Positions 17,546 to 26,332 of a stretch of DNA of 35,702 nucleotides are shown here, in pieces. The notes beneath the pieces are model-generated. The model was not told where the DNA came from, did not search any database, and saw only the letters and a program-made list of their open reading frames with translations. The stretch lies in NCBI GenBank assembly GCA_016220095.1, contig JACRIJ010000106.1, positions 1-35,702 of the forward strand, written 5' to 3'. The position numbers were made by a program, and so were the translations under genes. How positions within the stretch are numbered: the first letter of the stretch is position 1; each line of letters begins with the position of its first letter. The stretch comes from Planctomycetota bacterium (GTDB lineage Bacteria; Planctomycetota; MHYJ01; JACQXL01; JACRIJ01).

Positions 17546-17977
17546 TCATTTTTCATTTTTTAAAAGTACAGTAAATTTACCGCCATTTTCTTCAAGCGAT
17601 ATTATCATCCGCACGTCCGGCAATCCCGCAAGCAGTAGAAATCCCAAAAAAGCCGCGAGCGCGCCGAAAAGTATGGTCATTTCAAATGCTATTATCAAAT
17701 ATGCCGGCATTGAAACCACCGGCTTGCCCCCGGTCATAATAGGCCAGTCAAGCGCCGTAAATATCGTCAAGCCGAAACCAGCCAAAAAACCGAGAACTGC
17801 GCCTGTCAGCGGGAAATATTTCAATAAGGACGGCCTGCTTTTCAAAATCCTGCCGGCTTCCTCAACATGATACGGCATCGTCACGGAAATATCTTCCGGC
17901 CTGACGCCTTTATTCATCAGCTCCTGAAGCTTGCTGAGAAATTCATTCTTATCTTCGTATATGAATATACCGCTCAT
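17546..17977 (-). CDS. actD: ACIII subunit ActD (DUF3341)
   Basis: 143 residues with the DUF3341 pattern: a soluble N-terminal half (GIFIYEDKNEFLSKL, and about 40 more residues) followed by two membrane helices (about 55-75 and 88-115). ActD is a small membrane subunit of alternative complex III. The start codon overlaps the actC stop by 4 nt, so the two are translationally coupled. Length is slightly below the usual 170 or so residues. Confidence 0.9.
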   Translation of the reverse strand: MSGIFIYEDKNEFLSKLQELMNKGVRPEDISVTMPYHVEEAGRILKSRPSLLKYFPLTGAVLGFLAGFGLTIFTALDWPIMTGGKPVVSMPAYLIIAFEMTILFGALAAFLGFLLLAGLPDVRMIISLEENGGKFTVLLKNEK

Positions 17978-19272
17978 TCCACGGCCTCCTTTTTCTCGGT
18001 CATTGACAAAACCGGAAGCAGTTTTACAAAAAGCAGGAACAGCGTAAAAAACAACCCGAAACTCCCTATGACAATTCCTGCATCAACAATCGTAGGCTTG
18101 TATATCCCCCAGGTATAAGGGTCGTGGTCGCGCGCAAGCGAGGTAACTATTATAATAAACCTCTCGCACCACATGCCGGCGTTTACAAGAAGTGAGATTG
18201 CGAACAGGTACTTGATGTTTCTCCTGAGTGCGGGGACAAAAAGCGTCAGCGGAATCAGCACGTTGCAGAATATCATGAACCAGTATATGACGCAATAATC
18301 GCCCGTCATCCTGTACCTGAAGACCTCCAATTCAATTTCATTACCGCTGTACCATGCCGAAAAAAGCTCCACTACGTACGAATAAGTAACTATAAGGGAT
18401 GTAAAAAGCAGTATCTTCGCAATACTCTCGAAATGGCCAGGTGTGATATATTTTTCAAGGCGTATAATTTTTCTCATAGGCACTACGAGAGTTATAACCA
18501 TGGCCGTGCCTGAAAATATGGCGCCCGCAACGAAATACGGCGCGAATATAGTCGTATGCCAGCCGGGCACTATGCTCATGGCAAAATCCCATGAAACCAC
18601 CGAATGCACGGACACCACGAGAGGCGTGGCGAAAGCCGCCAGAAACATATACAACGCCGCGTAATGCCGCCATTGTACGGCCGTACCGGTCCAGCCGAGC
18701 GAAAAGGCCCCGTAAACCCATTTCCGCATCCCGGAAACATTGCGCCTCACAATCGCAAAATCCGGAATCATACCGACATAAAAAAATATCAGGCTTACTA
18801 TGAAATATGTAGTTACCGCGAACACGTCCCATATAAGCGGCGACTTGAAATTGACCCATAGCATGCGCTGATTCGGATAAGGCATAAGCCAATAAAAAAA
18901 CCATACCCTGCCGAGATGTATCAGCGGAAAAAGGCCCGCTGTCATAATGGCGAAAATGGTCATTGCCTCGGCGGAACGGTTAAAACTGCTCCTGAACTTT
19001 GCCCGGAAAAGAAACAGTACCGCGGAAATAAGCGTGCCCGAATGCGCGATGCCCACCCAGAAGACAAAGCTTGTTATGTACGCGGCCCAGCCTACAGGAT
19101 TGTTTTTACCCGCGGCGCCCATGCCGGTCTTAATCTGGTATGCCCAGAGAATCAACCCCATCAGAAAAAGCGACGAGGTAAAACCGAGCGCAAACCAGTA
19201 GGCCTTGCCGGGTTTCCTCATCGCGGCAAGGATGTCGGTTTCTAAATCTTTGTTATAATTCAATTCGTTCAT
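17974..19272 (-). CDS. actC: ACIII quinol-binding membrane subunit ActC (NrfD-like)
   Basis: 432 residues with about nine or ten membrane helices and the NrfD/PsrC family layout. Recognisable elements are WVGIAHSGTLISAVLFLFR (the conserved His region near the quinone site, about residues 75-93), the helix around FPLIHLGRVWFFYW, and SVVSWDFAMSIVPGWHTTIFAPYFV, a near-invariant stretch of ActC-type proteins. It would oxidise menaquinol or ubiquinol at the membrane and pass electrons to the ActB iron-sulfur chain. It is coupled to actD. A 245-bp repeat island separates it from actB. Confidence 0.93.
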   Translation of the reverse strand: MNELNYNKDLETDILAAMRKPGKAYWFALGFTSSLFLMGLILWAYQIKTGMGAAGKNNPVGWAAYITSFVFWVGIAHSGTLISAVLFLFRAKFRSSFNRSAEAMTIFAIMTAGLFPLIHLGRVWFFYWLMPYPNQRMLWVNFKSPLIWDVFAVTTYFIVSLIFFYVGMIPDFAIVRRNVSGMRKWVYGAFSLGWTGTAVQWRHYAALYMFLAAFATPLVVSVHSVVSWDFAMSIVPGWHTTIFAPYFVAGAIFSGTAMVITLVVPMRKIIRLEKYITPGHFESIAKILLFTSLIVTYSYVVELFSAWYSGNEIELEVFRYRMTGDYCVIYWFMIFCNVLIPLTLFVPALRRNIKYLFAISLLVNAGMWCERFIIIVTSLARDHDPYTWGIYKPTIVDAGIVIGSFGLFFTLFLLFVKLLPVLSMTEKKEAVE

Positions 19273-19517
19273 TAAAACTCACTTCTTTCATTACATACGG
19301 CCTTTTTGCCACGAAGACACGAAGGCACGAAGACGATTTAATCGTTATTCGCATATCACATATCCCATATCCCAAATCGTCAAATCATTAACAGGGCGAA
19401 TACATAGATTCGCCCCTACATCGTAACTCCTAACCCTTAAACTCAGTAACCTCGTAACCCCGCAACTCCGTAACACTTTAACTCCTAAACTCCGTAACTC
19501 CTAAACCCTTTAACTCC
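19273..19517. repeat. Repeat island between actB and actC
   Basis: It holds a CACGAAG tandem tract (19309-19333), copy B of the 27-nt REP-like hairpin (19392-19418), and a low-complexity run of TAACTCC/TAACCCC-type units from about 19420 to the actB stop. The TAA stop of actB lies inside the last unit. No gene or terminator is seen, and the island sits inside an otherwise tight cluster. Confidence 0.7.
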
Positions 19518-22316
19518 TTAACTCAGATAGTACACTGCCGGCCCCGTGCCGAGTTCTTCAAAAACACGGTAAGCCCGCGAAGACGAAGCCCGCTTATAGA
19601 CCTGCGAATTTTTATCCAGAATATTCCCGAACGCTATCGCTTTCATCGGACAAGTCTGGGCGCAGGCGGGCAACACTTCATTGTCCCTGATTTTCCTGTT
19701 TTCGTCTTTAGCGACATCATGCGCAGTCCTTATACGCTGGATGCAGAAGGTGCATTTTTCCATCATGCCGGACGTCCTGACTGAAACACCGGGGTTCCGC
19801 ATCTTGTCAAGCGGTTTTTCAGAATCATGCTTAAACCAATTAAACCTGCGGACCTTATAAGGACAATTATTGGAACAGTATCTCGTGCCTACGCACCTGT
19901 TATAAATTTGCGCGTTAAGGCCTTCCGGCGTATGATAAGTCGCATACACGGGGCAAACCGGTTCGCATGGCGCGCTGTCGCATTGCTGGCACATCATGGG
20001 AATAAATTTCACATTGCCTTTTTCATCATAAAAAGGCTCTATCCTCAGCCAGGACATCTCCCTGCCTTTCAAATGTTCCTCTTTGCCTGCAACAGGAATA
20101 TTATTTTCAATATAGCAGGCCGCCACGCAGGCGGAACAGCCGGAACACAGCTTCAGGTCTATTGCCATAGCCCAGCGGTAGTCCTTATGCTCATGCGGAG
20201 GATACATTGACGCATCGCGGGTTTTATGCGGTTTCGGCCCATGTCCGGATGCAATCCCGCGCCCATGCTCGGAAAACGAACCCGAAAGAACGGGCAAGCT
20301 CATTTGTTTTCCCGATGCAATGATTTTCGATTTAACAAGATTAAGATTCCATAAGATTTCTCCTGTTATTTCATCGTACTTAAGCATTGCAGGAATTCTA
20401 TTACGCAAACGCATCCTGAAAAAGGCGTCTTTTTCAATCATATAAATCCCATCAGCCAAGCCGGGCTGGATTTTCACCGGCTCCGAGCCGGATTTTTCAA
20501 ATATGCCTGGAATCAACGCTTCCATACCATCAATCATGCCATTTGTTTTCGCATCCTTTTCGGAAATCGAAATCCACTCTCCATACGAAACCGCGGTCAA
20601 CGGGTCCGGTATTTCGCTTAGTAAAGAAAGTATACTGCTTCTGCCGACGTACGTCCTGACAGACGGCGTGATTATAATAGACGGCTTCTGCATCGGCTCG
20701 GATAATTTAAGTTCCGTCAGGAATTTCTTAACGGAATCCGCATTGATTTCAGTTTTAACTGTTTCAACGGCTGTTTTCAAGTATCCTTTACTTGTAATTT
20801 CTTCAACAGCCGCATCGCCGTATTTTTCTTTCCATTGTTTCAAAAGAAAGTCGTGGAAATCAACCGGCACATCAGTTACCCCTGATTTCCTCATCAAAGC
20901 GCTAAGAATATCGCCCTCAGACATTGAATCATGAATACGTTGCACTGCCGGTTGAATGACCGTAACAAGCCCGTTGCTGGGAACCGCATCGCCCCACGTT
21001 TCAAAGGCATGCGCTACAGACAGGTTATAATCGTATCCCGATGAAAAATCATCCTTAAGTTCCGTAAGCCCGACACTAAGCCCGGCTTTGCTTATATTAA
21101 AATAGAAATCGGCTGACAGCGCATAAGGAGGCATCTCTACTCCGCAAACGAACATCACGCCTATCCCGCCATCTGCAAGGCGTTGTGACAGTTTTTTTAC
21201 ATTCAAGATGGTTCCCGTATTGGCGTAATTTTCTGCTTCAGCAAATGATACAGTGTAATCAATCGCCCCTATATGCCACTGAAGCAATCCTGTTAAAACT
21301 GCCGCCTGCAGGCCTGACGGCTGAGAAACGGAAACTCCGCCTGTTATAACCAACGGCCTCTCGGCAGTTTCAAAGCAATTGCTCAAGTATTCCAAGGCAC
21401 CCGGAGTGATACCGGTCTTTCCGCAGACCTGTTCAACCGATAAATCCGGAAGAGCATTCAGGAATTCGGCAGGCAGGCCTGCAGTTTTTGGTTTAACGGT
21501 TTTCAGCAGGAATGTCAGGAGATACGGCTCACTGCCGGGATTTATGACTACCCGCCTGTCGGCCCTTGCTCCGGTTAAAGACACATGCGGTTCCGCATGA
21601 CACCACTTAAAATTATCCTGCTTTTTGGCATTAACAAGCTGTTGGGAATAGTGCACGGGGCTGATGAAGGTCTCAAGGATATCAGAGCCGAAGGTAAGCA
21701 AGAAATCCGATTGTTCAATCTTATAAGCCGGAATTTCGTATCTGCCGAAAAGCATTTTATTGGCATGGCGAATCGTTGAATGTGAATATACTTCAAATTC
21801 CGGCAGGCGTTCAACACCGGTTTTTTCGCAGAAGAGTTTTATCATTTCCGAGAAAGAACCCGTAGTGCGACCGGACAGGAAGACGTTTTTCAGGCCTTTC
21901 GCGGAAAATTCCTTCAGTTTCTGATTTATCCTGCCGAATGCCTCATCCCATGTTACATGCGCTGAATTCCCTTTCGCATCTTTTGCCAAAGGGCCTTCAA
22001 TGCGATTATTTCCGGGCTGATATAGCCGCGTCAATGATGCCTGGCCGCGGGCGCACAGGGCGCCGTCATTTATCGGGTGGCCTGGGATGCCTTCTAATTT
22101 TACCGCGCAACCGTTTATTACCTTCACGGAAACGCCGCAATTAGCAGGGCATTCGGTGCAGGTTGTGTTATAGAGAACCGGCTGGCCGGGAATTCCATCC
22201 GACACGCCTGCGATACCAGGCAATATGCCCTGGCCATCTTCCTTGCCTTTGCAGGAACTGATGAACGCCGCGCCGGTTAAGATACCAGTTGTTTTTATGA
22301 ATTCACGTCTATTCAT
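19518..22316 (-). CDS. actB: ACIII iron-sulfur subunit ActB (molybdopterin-like plus FeS domains)
   Basis: 932 residues. The N-terminus has a twin-arginine signal (NRREFIKTTG) followed by a possible lipobox (ISSC). Domain B1 (about 45-680) is the molybdopterin-oxidoreductase fold. Domain B2 (about 718-932) carries ferredoxin-type cysteine groups for four clusters: CSGCSACVAAC, CQQCDSAPCEPVC, CVGTRYCSNNC, and CTFC with CAQTC. In studied ACIII the B1 domain has no cofactor; here the first segment keeps CTECPANC plus a fourth Cys in LCARG, the layout of an N-terminal 4Fe-4S site. AAGGA precedes the ATG by about 7 nt, and the gene follows actA after 14 bp. It conducts electrons from ActC to ActA. 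Confidence 0.93.
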   Translation of the reverse strand: MNRREFIKTTGILTGAAFISSCKGKEDGQGILPGIAGVSDGIPGQPVLYNTTCTECPANCGVSVKVINGCAVKLEGIPGHPINDGALCARGQASLTRLYQPGNNRIEGPLAKDAKGNSAHVTWDEAFGRINQKLKEFSAKGLKNVFLSGRTTGSFSEMIKLFCEKTGVERLPEFEVYSHSTIRHANKMLFGRYEIPAYKIEQSDFLLTFGSDILETFISPVHYSQQLVNAKKQDNFKWCHAEPHVSLTGARADRRVVINPGSEPYLLTFLLKTVKPKTAGLPAEFLNALPDLSVEQVCGKTGITPGALEYLSNCFETAERPLVITGGVSVSQPSGLQAAVLTGLLQWHIGAIDYTVSFAEAENYANTGTILNVKKLSQRLADGGIGVMFVCGVEMPPYALSADFYFNISKAGLSVGLTELKDDFSSGYDYNLSVAHAFETWGDAVPSNGLVTVIQPAVQRIHDSMSEGDILSALMRKSGVTDVPVDFHDFLLKQWKEKYGDAAVEEITSKGYLKTAVETVKTEINADSVKKFLTELKLSEPMQKPSIIITPSVRTYVGRSSILSLLSEIPDPLTAVSYGEWISISEKDAKTNGMIDGMEALIPGIFEKSGSEPVKIQPGLADGIYMIEKDAFFRMRLRNRIPAMLKYDEITGEILWNLNLVKSKIIASGKQMSLPVLSGSFSEHGRGIASGHGPKPHKTRDASMYPPHEHKDYRWAMAIDLKLCSGCSACVAACYIENNIPVAGKEEHLKGREMSWLRIEPFYDEKGNVKFIPMMCQQCDSAPCEPVCPVYATYHTPEGLNAQIYNRCVGTRYCSNNCPYKVRRFNWFKHDSEKPLDKMRNPGVSVRTSGMMEKCTFCIQRIRTAHDVAKDENRKIRDNEVLPACAQTCPMKAIAFGNILDKNSQVYKRASSSRAYRVFEELGTGPAVYYLS

Positions 22317-22330
22317 TTTTCATCCTTCGT

Positions 22331-22855
22331 TTATTTATGACATGTCACGCAGTCAGTCGGCGCCCCCATCTTGCGATGGCAATTAACGCACCAGCCCATT
22401 TCAAGAGAGCCTATCTTGCGCGCCGTATCCATCGCCTTGATTTCACCGTGGCATTCGGAGCAATCAACTCCTTTTTTAACGTGCCTCTTATGCGAAAAAT
22501 AAACAAAATCGGGCAATTGATAAACCCGGCGCCACGGCACTTGTTCTTTTAGTTCCGAATATTTCAGCAATTTCCGTATTTCCGGCTTTTCTATTGCGAC
22601 CGAACTATGGCAATCCATGCATATCTCAAGCGCGGGCAGGCCCGCATGCACGGACTTATCCGTATAAATATGGCAATCCGTGCAACCCAAGCCGACAGTG
22701 TTAACATGCAGATTATGGCTGTATTTCACCGGCTGTTCAGGCGATGCCTTAGACGTTTTCCAATGCACTGCCAATCCGGCAAGAACCAGTCCTGAAATGC
22801 CGAAATAGCATACGATTACTGCAAAAAAAATAACCTTCTTATATGCCATCTTCAT
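22331..22855 (-). CDS. actA: ACIII pentaheme cytochrome c subunit ActA
   Basis: 174 residues with one N-terminal membrane helix (about 8-30) and exactly five CxxCH heme sites: CTDCH, CMDCH, CSECH, CVNCH and CVTCH. ActA of the Rhodothermus marinus complex also binds five hemes. Additional His residues (KYSHNLHV, YFSHKRHVKKG) are typical distal ligands of class III-type multiheme cytochromes. It sits on the periplasmic side, taking electrons from ActB. The start overlaps the stop of the upstream membrane-cytochrome gene by 4 nt (ATGA), so that protein is likely made together with the complex. Confidence 0.93.
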   Translation of the reverse strand: MKMAYKKVIFFAVIVCYFGISGLVLAGLAVHWKTSKASPEQPVKYSHNLHVNTVGLGCTDCHIYTDKSVHAGLPALEICMDCHSSVAIEKPEIRKLLKYSELKEQVPWRRVYQLPDFVYFSHKRHVKKGVDCSECHGEIKAMDTARKIGSLEMGWCVNCHRKMGAPTDCVTCHK

Positions 22856-24129
22856 TTTTTATCCATCCGTTCAAGCAGGTATTTTACGACTGCTTCACGT
22901 TCAGCGGGTTTCAAGGCAGGCGCGGGCATTTGCGGATAATCGGGATTTACCTTGACGGGTTGTTTGATAAAAGAACTTAAAGCCCCGGGATTATCTTTGT
23001 ATTTCGGCAGGACTGCCTCTAACGGCGGCCCCACGCGCTTTATTGAAAAATCATGGCAGTTTGAACATACTCTCTTAAAAACCTCATTGCCGTCCGCAAC
23101 GGAATCACGCGCCATCTTTTCTTCCCTTGCAGAAACAAGTTCAGCCCGCGCCTTTTCTATGCCCGCAGACCGCGCGGTTTCCTGTTCCTTAAACGCGTTT
23201 TTTGCGGCCGTCAGGTTTAACATTACCATTCCCGAAGCGCTAAGCGCAATGAAAATTGAAGCCGCCGCGTACAAACCGGCGCCTCTTGCGGAAATAAGCA
23301 TAAAAGAGAATATTGCCGCCGCAAACAGGCATATCAGGCAACTGGCCGCAAAAATGAAAACATCCATTGAAACGGCATTAACCGGCAGTGTAACGAGATT
23401 AGAAACAATAAAAACCGGTTGAATCAGGAGAAAAAATAACGTTAGAATAATGCATGCCTTCCGCGCCAATTCGGGATAATCTCCGTGCAAAGCGTCTCTG
23501 TTTGAAATATAGAATGCCGAGACAATGCCCGTGCCAGCCATTAAAACACTGAAGAAATGCAGACAGCCCGGCATAAGCGCAACGATAAAATATACGGGAA
23601 ACCCCTGTTGGACAAACAGGATTTTTTCACGGTCAACCATAAGCCTTATAATGGCGTATAAAGAAAAATATACAGCTGTAATGACTGCCATTCCCGCGAT
23701 GCCTGCAACTATACCTGCCCGAAACCTGCGGCCTGTGTCCGCATAAATAATACCGGAAGCAAATAAGATTAATGACCCTATCGCAAACGGAATCAGCAAA
23801 AAGAACAGGAAATCCGTTAATCTGCCATAGTTATCCTGCAGGAGTATTTTTGTAATAAAAACGATTGCCAGTGCGGACAAGAGCGCCGGCAACAATGATA
23901 AAACACCCCTTGCGCGCATGCCGTTACCCGCGCCTTCTGCGAAACGGCTCAATTCATTACCGGGTTGATATCTTTTGCTGAGCCTGAACAATATATGCAT
24001 AAATCCCGAACTCAGGAAAACCCACATAAACACAATGTGCAGTATGACTGCCAAAGCCAACAGCCAGGCCAAAACGTCAAGATACTGCCGTGAAGGCAGA
24101 GCCAGAAATTGTATGGCGAAAATACTCAT
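22852..24129 (-). CDS. Polytopic membrane protein with C-terminal cytochrome c, possible ActE substitute
   Basis: 425 residues. About eight membrane helices span residues 15-310, with conserved-looking His in helices (LHIVFMW, GFMHIL, GCLHFF). A charged helical linker follows (about 315-345), then a monoheme class I cytochrome c domain: FKRVCSNCHDF near 353, a probable Met ligand in QMPAP and a closing EREAVVKYLLERM helix. I do not recognise the membrane part; it is not a normal ActF, CtaG or CydA by the motifs I can see. It overlaps ctaB and actA by 4 nt on each side, so it is embedded in the respiratory operon. Since actE is absent, the cytochrome domain may carry electrons between ACIII and the oxidase. 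Function is inferred. Confidence 0.75.
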   Translation of the reverse strand: MSIFAIQFLALPSRQYLDVLAWLLALAVILHIVFMWVFLSSGFMHILFRLSKRYQPGNELSRFAEGAGNGMRARGVLSLLPALLSALAIVFITKILLQDNYGRLTDFLFFLLIPFAIGSLILFASGIIYADTGRRFRAGIVAGIAGMAVITAVYFSLYAIIRLMVDREKILFVQQGFPVYFIVALMPGCLHFFSVLMAGTGIVSAFYISNRDALHGDYPELARKACIILTLFFLLIQPVFIVSNLVTLPVNAVSMDVFIFAASCLICLFAAAIFSFMLISARGAGLYAAASIFIALSASGMVMLNLTAAKNAFKEQETARSAGIEKARAELVSAREEKMARDSVADGNEVFKRVCSNCHDFSIKRVGPPLEAVLPKYKDNPGALSSFIKQPVKVNPDYPQMPAPALKPAEREAVVKYLLERMDKK

Positions 24130-24986
24130 CGCGCGTTAAATCCTGTAAAAGCGAGTATTAGAACCGTCAACAGCACGCACACGTTAAGAAAAGCAAACGC
24201 GGTTTTCGCGTAAGATTCGGCGTTTTCAGACAAAAGCATCCTTACGGCGCCCGCTGAAAGCACAAGAGTCATTGCAAAAAACAAAATCCTGCAGGCCAGC
24301 AATATTTCCGGGGCATATAAAGGCAGAAGCATGCAGGAGACCGCGGACGCAAGCATCCACACTGACGCAATTCTCTTGAGCTGGCGCGCATTGAAAATCA
24401 CCGTTATTGAAGGCAGACCGGCTTTTTGATAATCTTTGCCGTATATCAGCGATAGAAGCCAAAAATGCGGAATCTGCCACAGGAAAAAGAAGAACGCCAA
24501 TCCTGCGGCCTGAGGTTCTGACAGGGAATAACCGGCGCCGGTCCATCCTATCAAAGGCGCTATTGCGCCGGTCAAGGCGCCCGGGACTACTGCAAAAGCG
24601 GTCTTTCTTTTAAGGTATGCGTAAACGCCGTTATACCAGATTAAAGCAACCATACCGAGCACAAAAGCGACTATTGTTGTACGAAGAAACAGAACAGCCA
24701 ATCCCGCTGTTATGAACACAAAGGCCACTGCCAATGCCTCAGAAGCGCCGAACCTGCCTGAAGGAATCGGCCTTAATCTCGTCCTTTCCATCAGACCGTC
24801 AATATTCCTGTCCTGGTATTGGTTGAACGCGGCGGCACCGCCTGCAAGGAGAAAAACTCCGAGCACCGGCCAGATAATCCCCAAATCGGGCCCGGAACCG
24901 GCCGCGTACCCTGCAGCGGTTGTAAGCGCCGCAAGAAGCACGATTCTAAATTTAATAAGTTCTGCAAGCGTTTTTAATTTTTTCAT
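24126..24986 (-). CDS. ctaB: Protoheme IX farnesyltransferase (heme O synthase)
   Basis: 286 residues of the UbiA prenyltransferase superfamily with about eight or nine helices. The signature NQYQDRNIDGLMERTRLRP (about residues 55-73) holds the Asp-rich Mg-prenyl diphosphate site; the second loop YGKDYQKAGLPS is also typical. It attaches a farnesyl group to heme B to make heme O, the precursor of heme A for the adjacent oxidase. No ctaA (heme A synthase) is present in the window. The gene overlaps the next reading frame by 4 nt and is separated from coxB by a 141-bp palindromic repeat. Confidence 0.95.
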   Translation of the reverse strand: MKKLKTLAELIKFRIVLLAALTTAAGYAAGSGPDLGIIWPVLGVFLLAGGAAAFNQYQDRNIDGLMERTRLRPIPSGRFGASEALAVAFVFITAGLAVLFLRTTIVAFVLGMVALIWYNGVYAYLKRKTAFAVVPGALTGAIAPLIGWTGAGYSLSEPQAAGLAFFFFLWQIPHFWLLSLIYGKDYQKAGLPSITVIFNARQLKRIASVWMLASAVSCMLLPLYAPEILLACRILFFAMTLVLSAGAVRMLLSENAESYAKTAFAFLNVCVLLTVLILAFTGFNAR

Positions 24987-25020
24987 AAGAGCTCAGTCAA
25001 ACGGGGAGATTGCGCACACA

Positions 25021-25090
25021 CCACCTTACCCCCCTCCCATTCCCGGCATTTTGGTCGGGACTTCCTGCGGGTCGCAAAGGAGGGAGATTT
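25021..25090. repeat. Palindromic repeat between coxB and ctaB
   Basis: Outer arms CCCTCC (25032-25037) and GGAGGG (25079-25084) enclose a smaller stem, TCCCG/CGGGA (25041-25045 with 25056-25060). The outline and base composition resemble a degenerate version of the 11189-11353 element. It interrupts the cox/act cluster. Confidence 0.55.
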
Positions 25091-25127
25091 AGTTACGGAT
25101 TGTCCGCCTTATTCAACTTCCTGCAAC

Positions 25128-26045
25128 TCAATATTTCTCCAGGTAATTAACAATAGACCGCAATTCATCTTCTGTCAAGGCATCCTTATATGAAGGCATA
25201 ACTGCCAAAAACCCTTTTCTGACATCGGCATCCGGGTCAATTATTGACCTGCGAAGGTAATCCTCATCAACAATCAATTCAACCTCCGCGCCGTTCCTGA
25301 CTGTCGTGATTTTACTGCCGAACAGTTTTTTTAACACCGGGCTGGTTACATCGCCCTGTCCGGACTCAGAGTGGCAGGTTGAACAGCCTTTTGCAATAAA
25401 CAAATCATGTCCTGGTAAATCCTGAGGCGGGGACGGGACCGCGCCGTCCGACGAGTACCATCCGTCAAATTTATCGGCAGACATTACGACGACTTTAGTC
25501 AGCATTGCAGAGTGCTGAACCCCGCAATATTCCGCGCAAAATAAATCATAACTGCCCTCGTCATCCCCCTGGAACCAGAGATAGGTCTCCCTGCCCGGCA
25601 CGGCGTCTTCTTTAACCCTGAATGCGGGGATAAACAAACTGTGTACAACATCAGCCGAGGTTATAGCCAATTTCACGGGCTTGCCTGAAGGCACGTAAAG
25701 AATTTCACTCCGCCTGCCGTTTTCGTATTGGAAATTCCATTGCCACATGCGCGCGGAGGCCTTTACAAGCATTGCGTCCGCGGGGACTTTCCTGAGGACG
25801 TTAAAGCCGGACAAACCGTACAAAAACATAAGCGTCACGAGGATAACGGGAACGACTGTCCATGTGATTTCAAGCCATAAATTTCCGGGGATATCAACCG
25901 GTTTTGGATTTTTTTTCCGGCTGTATTTTATGACAAAATAAATCATGGCAACCGTAACGACCGCGAGCAAGGCAACGCATATCCCATGCACAAACAGGAA
26001 AACGTTGTCCACTTTATTCTGTGTAATATTTGCAAATATAACCAT
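25128..26045 (-). CDS. coxB: Cytochrome c oxidase subunit II, caa3 type with fused cytochrome c
   Basis: 305 residues: two N-terminal membrane helices (about 15-40 and 58-85), a cupredoxin domain with the complete CuA site CAEYCGVQHSAM (about 170-181), and a C-terminal monoheme cytochrome c domain (CSTCH near 223; Met ligand probably in AVMPSYKD). The covalent cytochrome marks a caa3-type enzyme that accepts electrons without needing a separate soluble carrier. It follows coxD after 5 bp. In many operons coxB comes first, but here it is the last of the structural oxidase genes. Confidence 0.95.
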   Translation of the reverse strand: MVIFANITQNKVDNVFLFVHGICVALLAVVTVAMIYFVIKYSRKKNPKPVDIPGNLWLEITWTVVPVILVTLMFLYGLSGFNVLRKVPADAMLVKASARMWQWNFQYENGRRSEILYVPSGKPVKLAITSADVVHSLFIPAFRVKEDAVPGRETYLWFQGDDEGSYDLFCAEYCGVQHSAMLTKVVVMSADKFDGWYSSDGAVPSPPQDLPGHDLFIAKGCSTCHSESGQGDVTSPVLKKLFGSKITTVRNGAEVELIVDEDYLRRSIIDPDADVRKGFLAVMPSYKDALTEDELRSIVNYLEKY

Positions 26046-26050
26046 TTTCC

Positions 26051-26332
26051 TTACCTGTAAGACACGTCAAAGAAAGTAAAACCGACGATTATCGCGATAA
26101 TGGCGACAACAATGAGAAACATATACTTAAACATGCTGTTTTCATGCTTAAGATGCATGAAATAGTACAACACGAGCGAAGACTTCAACGATGCTATAAA
26201 GAGCGCGGCTACGATCCTTATCCCGCCGAAATCCATTGCCGCGACAGCCACGGTAACGGCAGTCAGCAGGAACAGGCAGAGCCATACAAAAATATAAACA
26301 TCATAACCTATGATTTTATTTTGTTCGTTCAT
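26051..26332 (-). CDS. coxD: Cytochrome c oxidase subunit IV
   Basis: 93 residues from ATG 26332, which overlaps the coxC stop as ATGA; a longer frame upstream lies inside coxC and is unlikely. Three membrane helices are visible, with the caa3-subunit-IV hallmark FIASLKSSLVLYYFMHLKHE (about 48-67). It is a small accessory subunit that stabilises the oxidase. Confidence 0.9.
   Translation of the reverse strand: MNEQNKIIGYDVYIFVWLCLFLLTAVTVAVAAMDFGGIRIVAALFIASLKSSLVLYYFMHLKHENSMFKYMFLIVVAIIAIIVGFTFFDVSYR

Noticed and set aside
19420..19517. Telomere-like TAACCC/TAACTCC run
   Set aside because: Units are irregular, interspersed and also occur inside gaps elsewhere; there is no sign of a replicon end.
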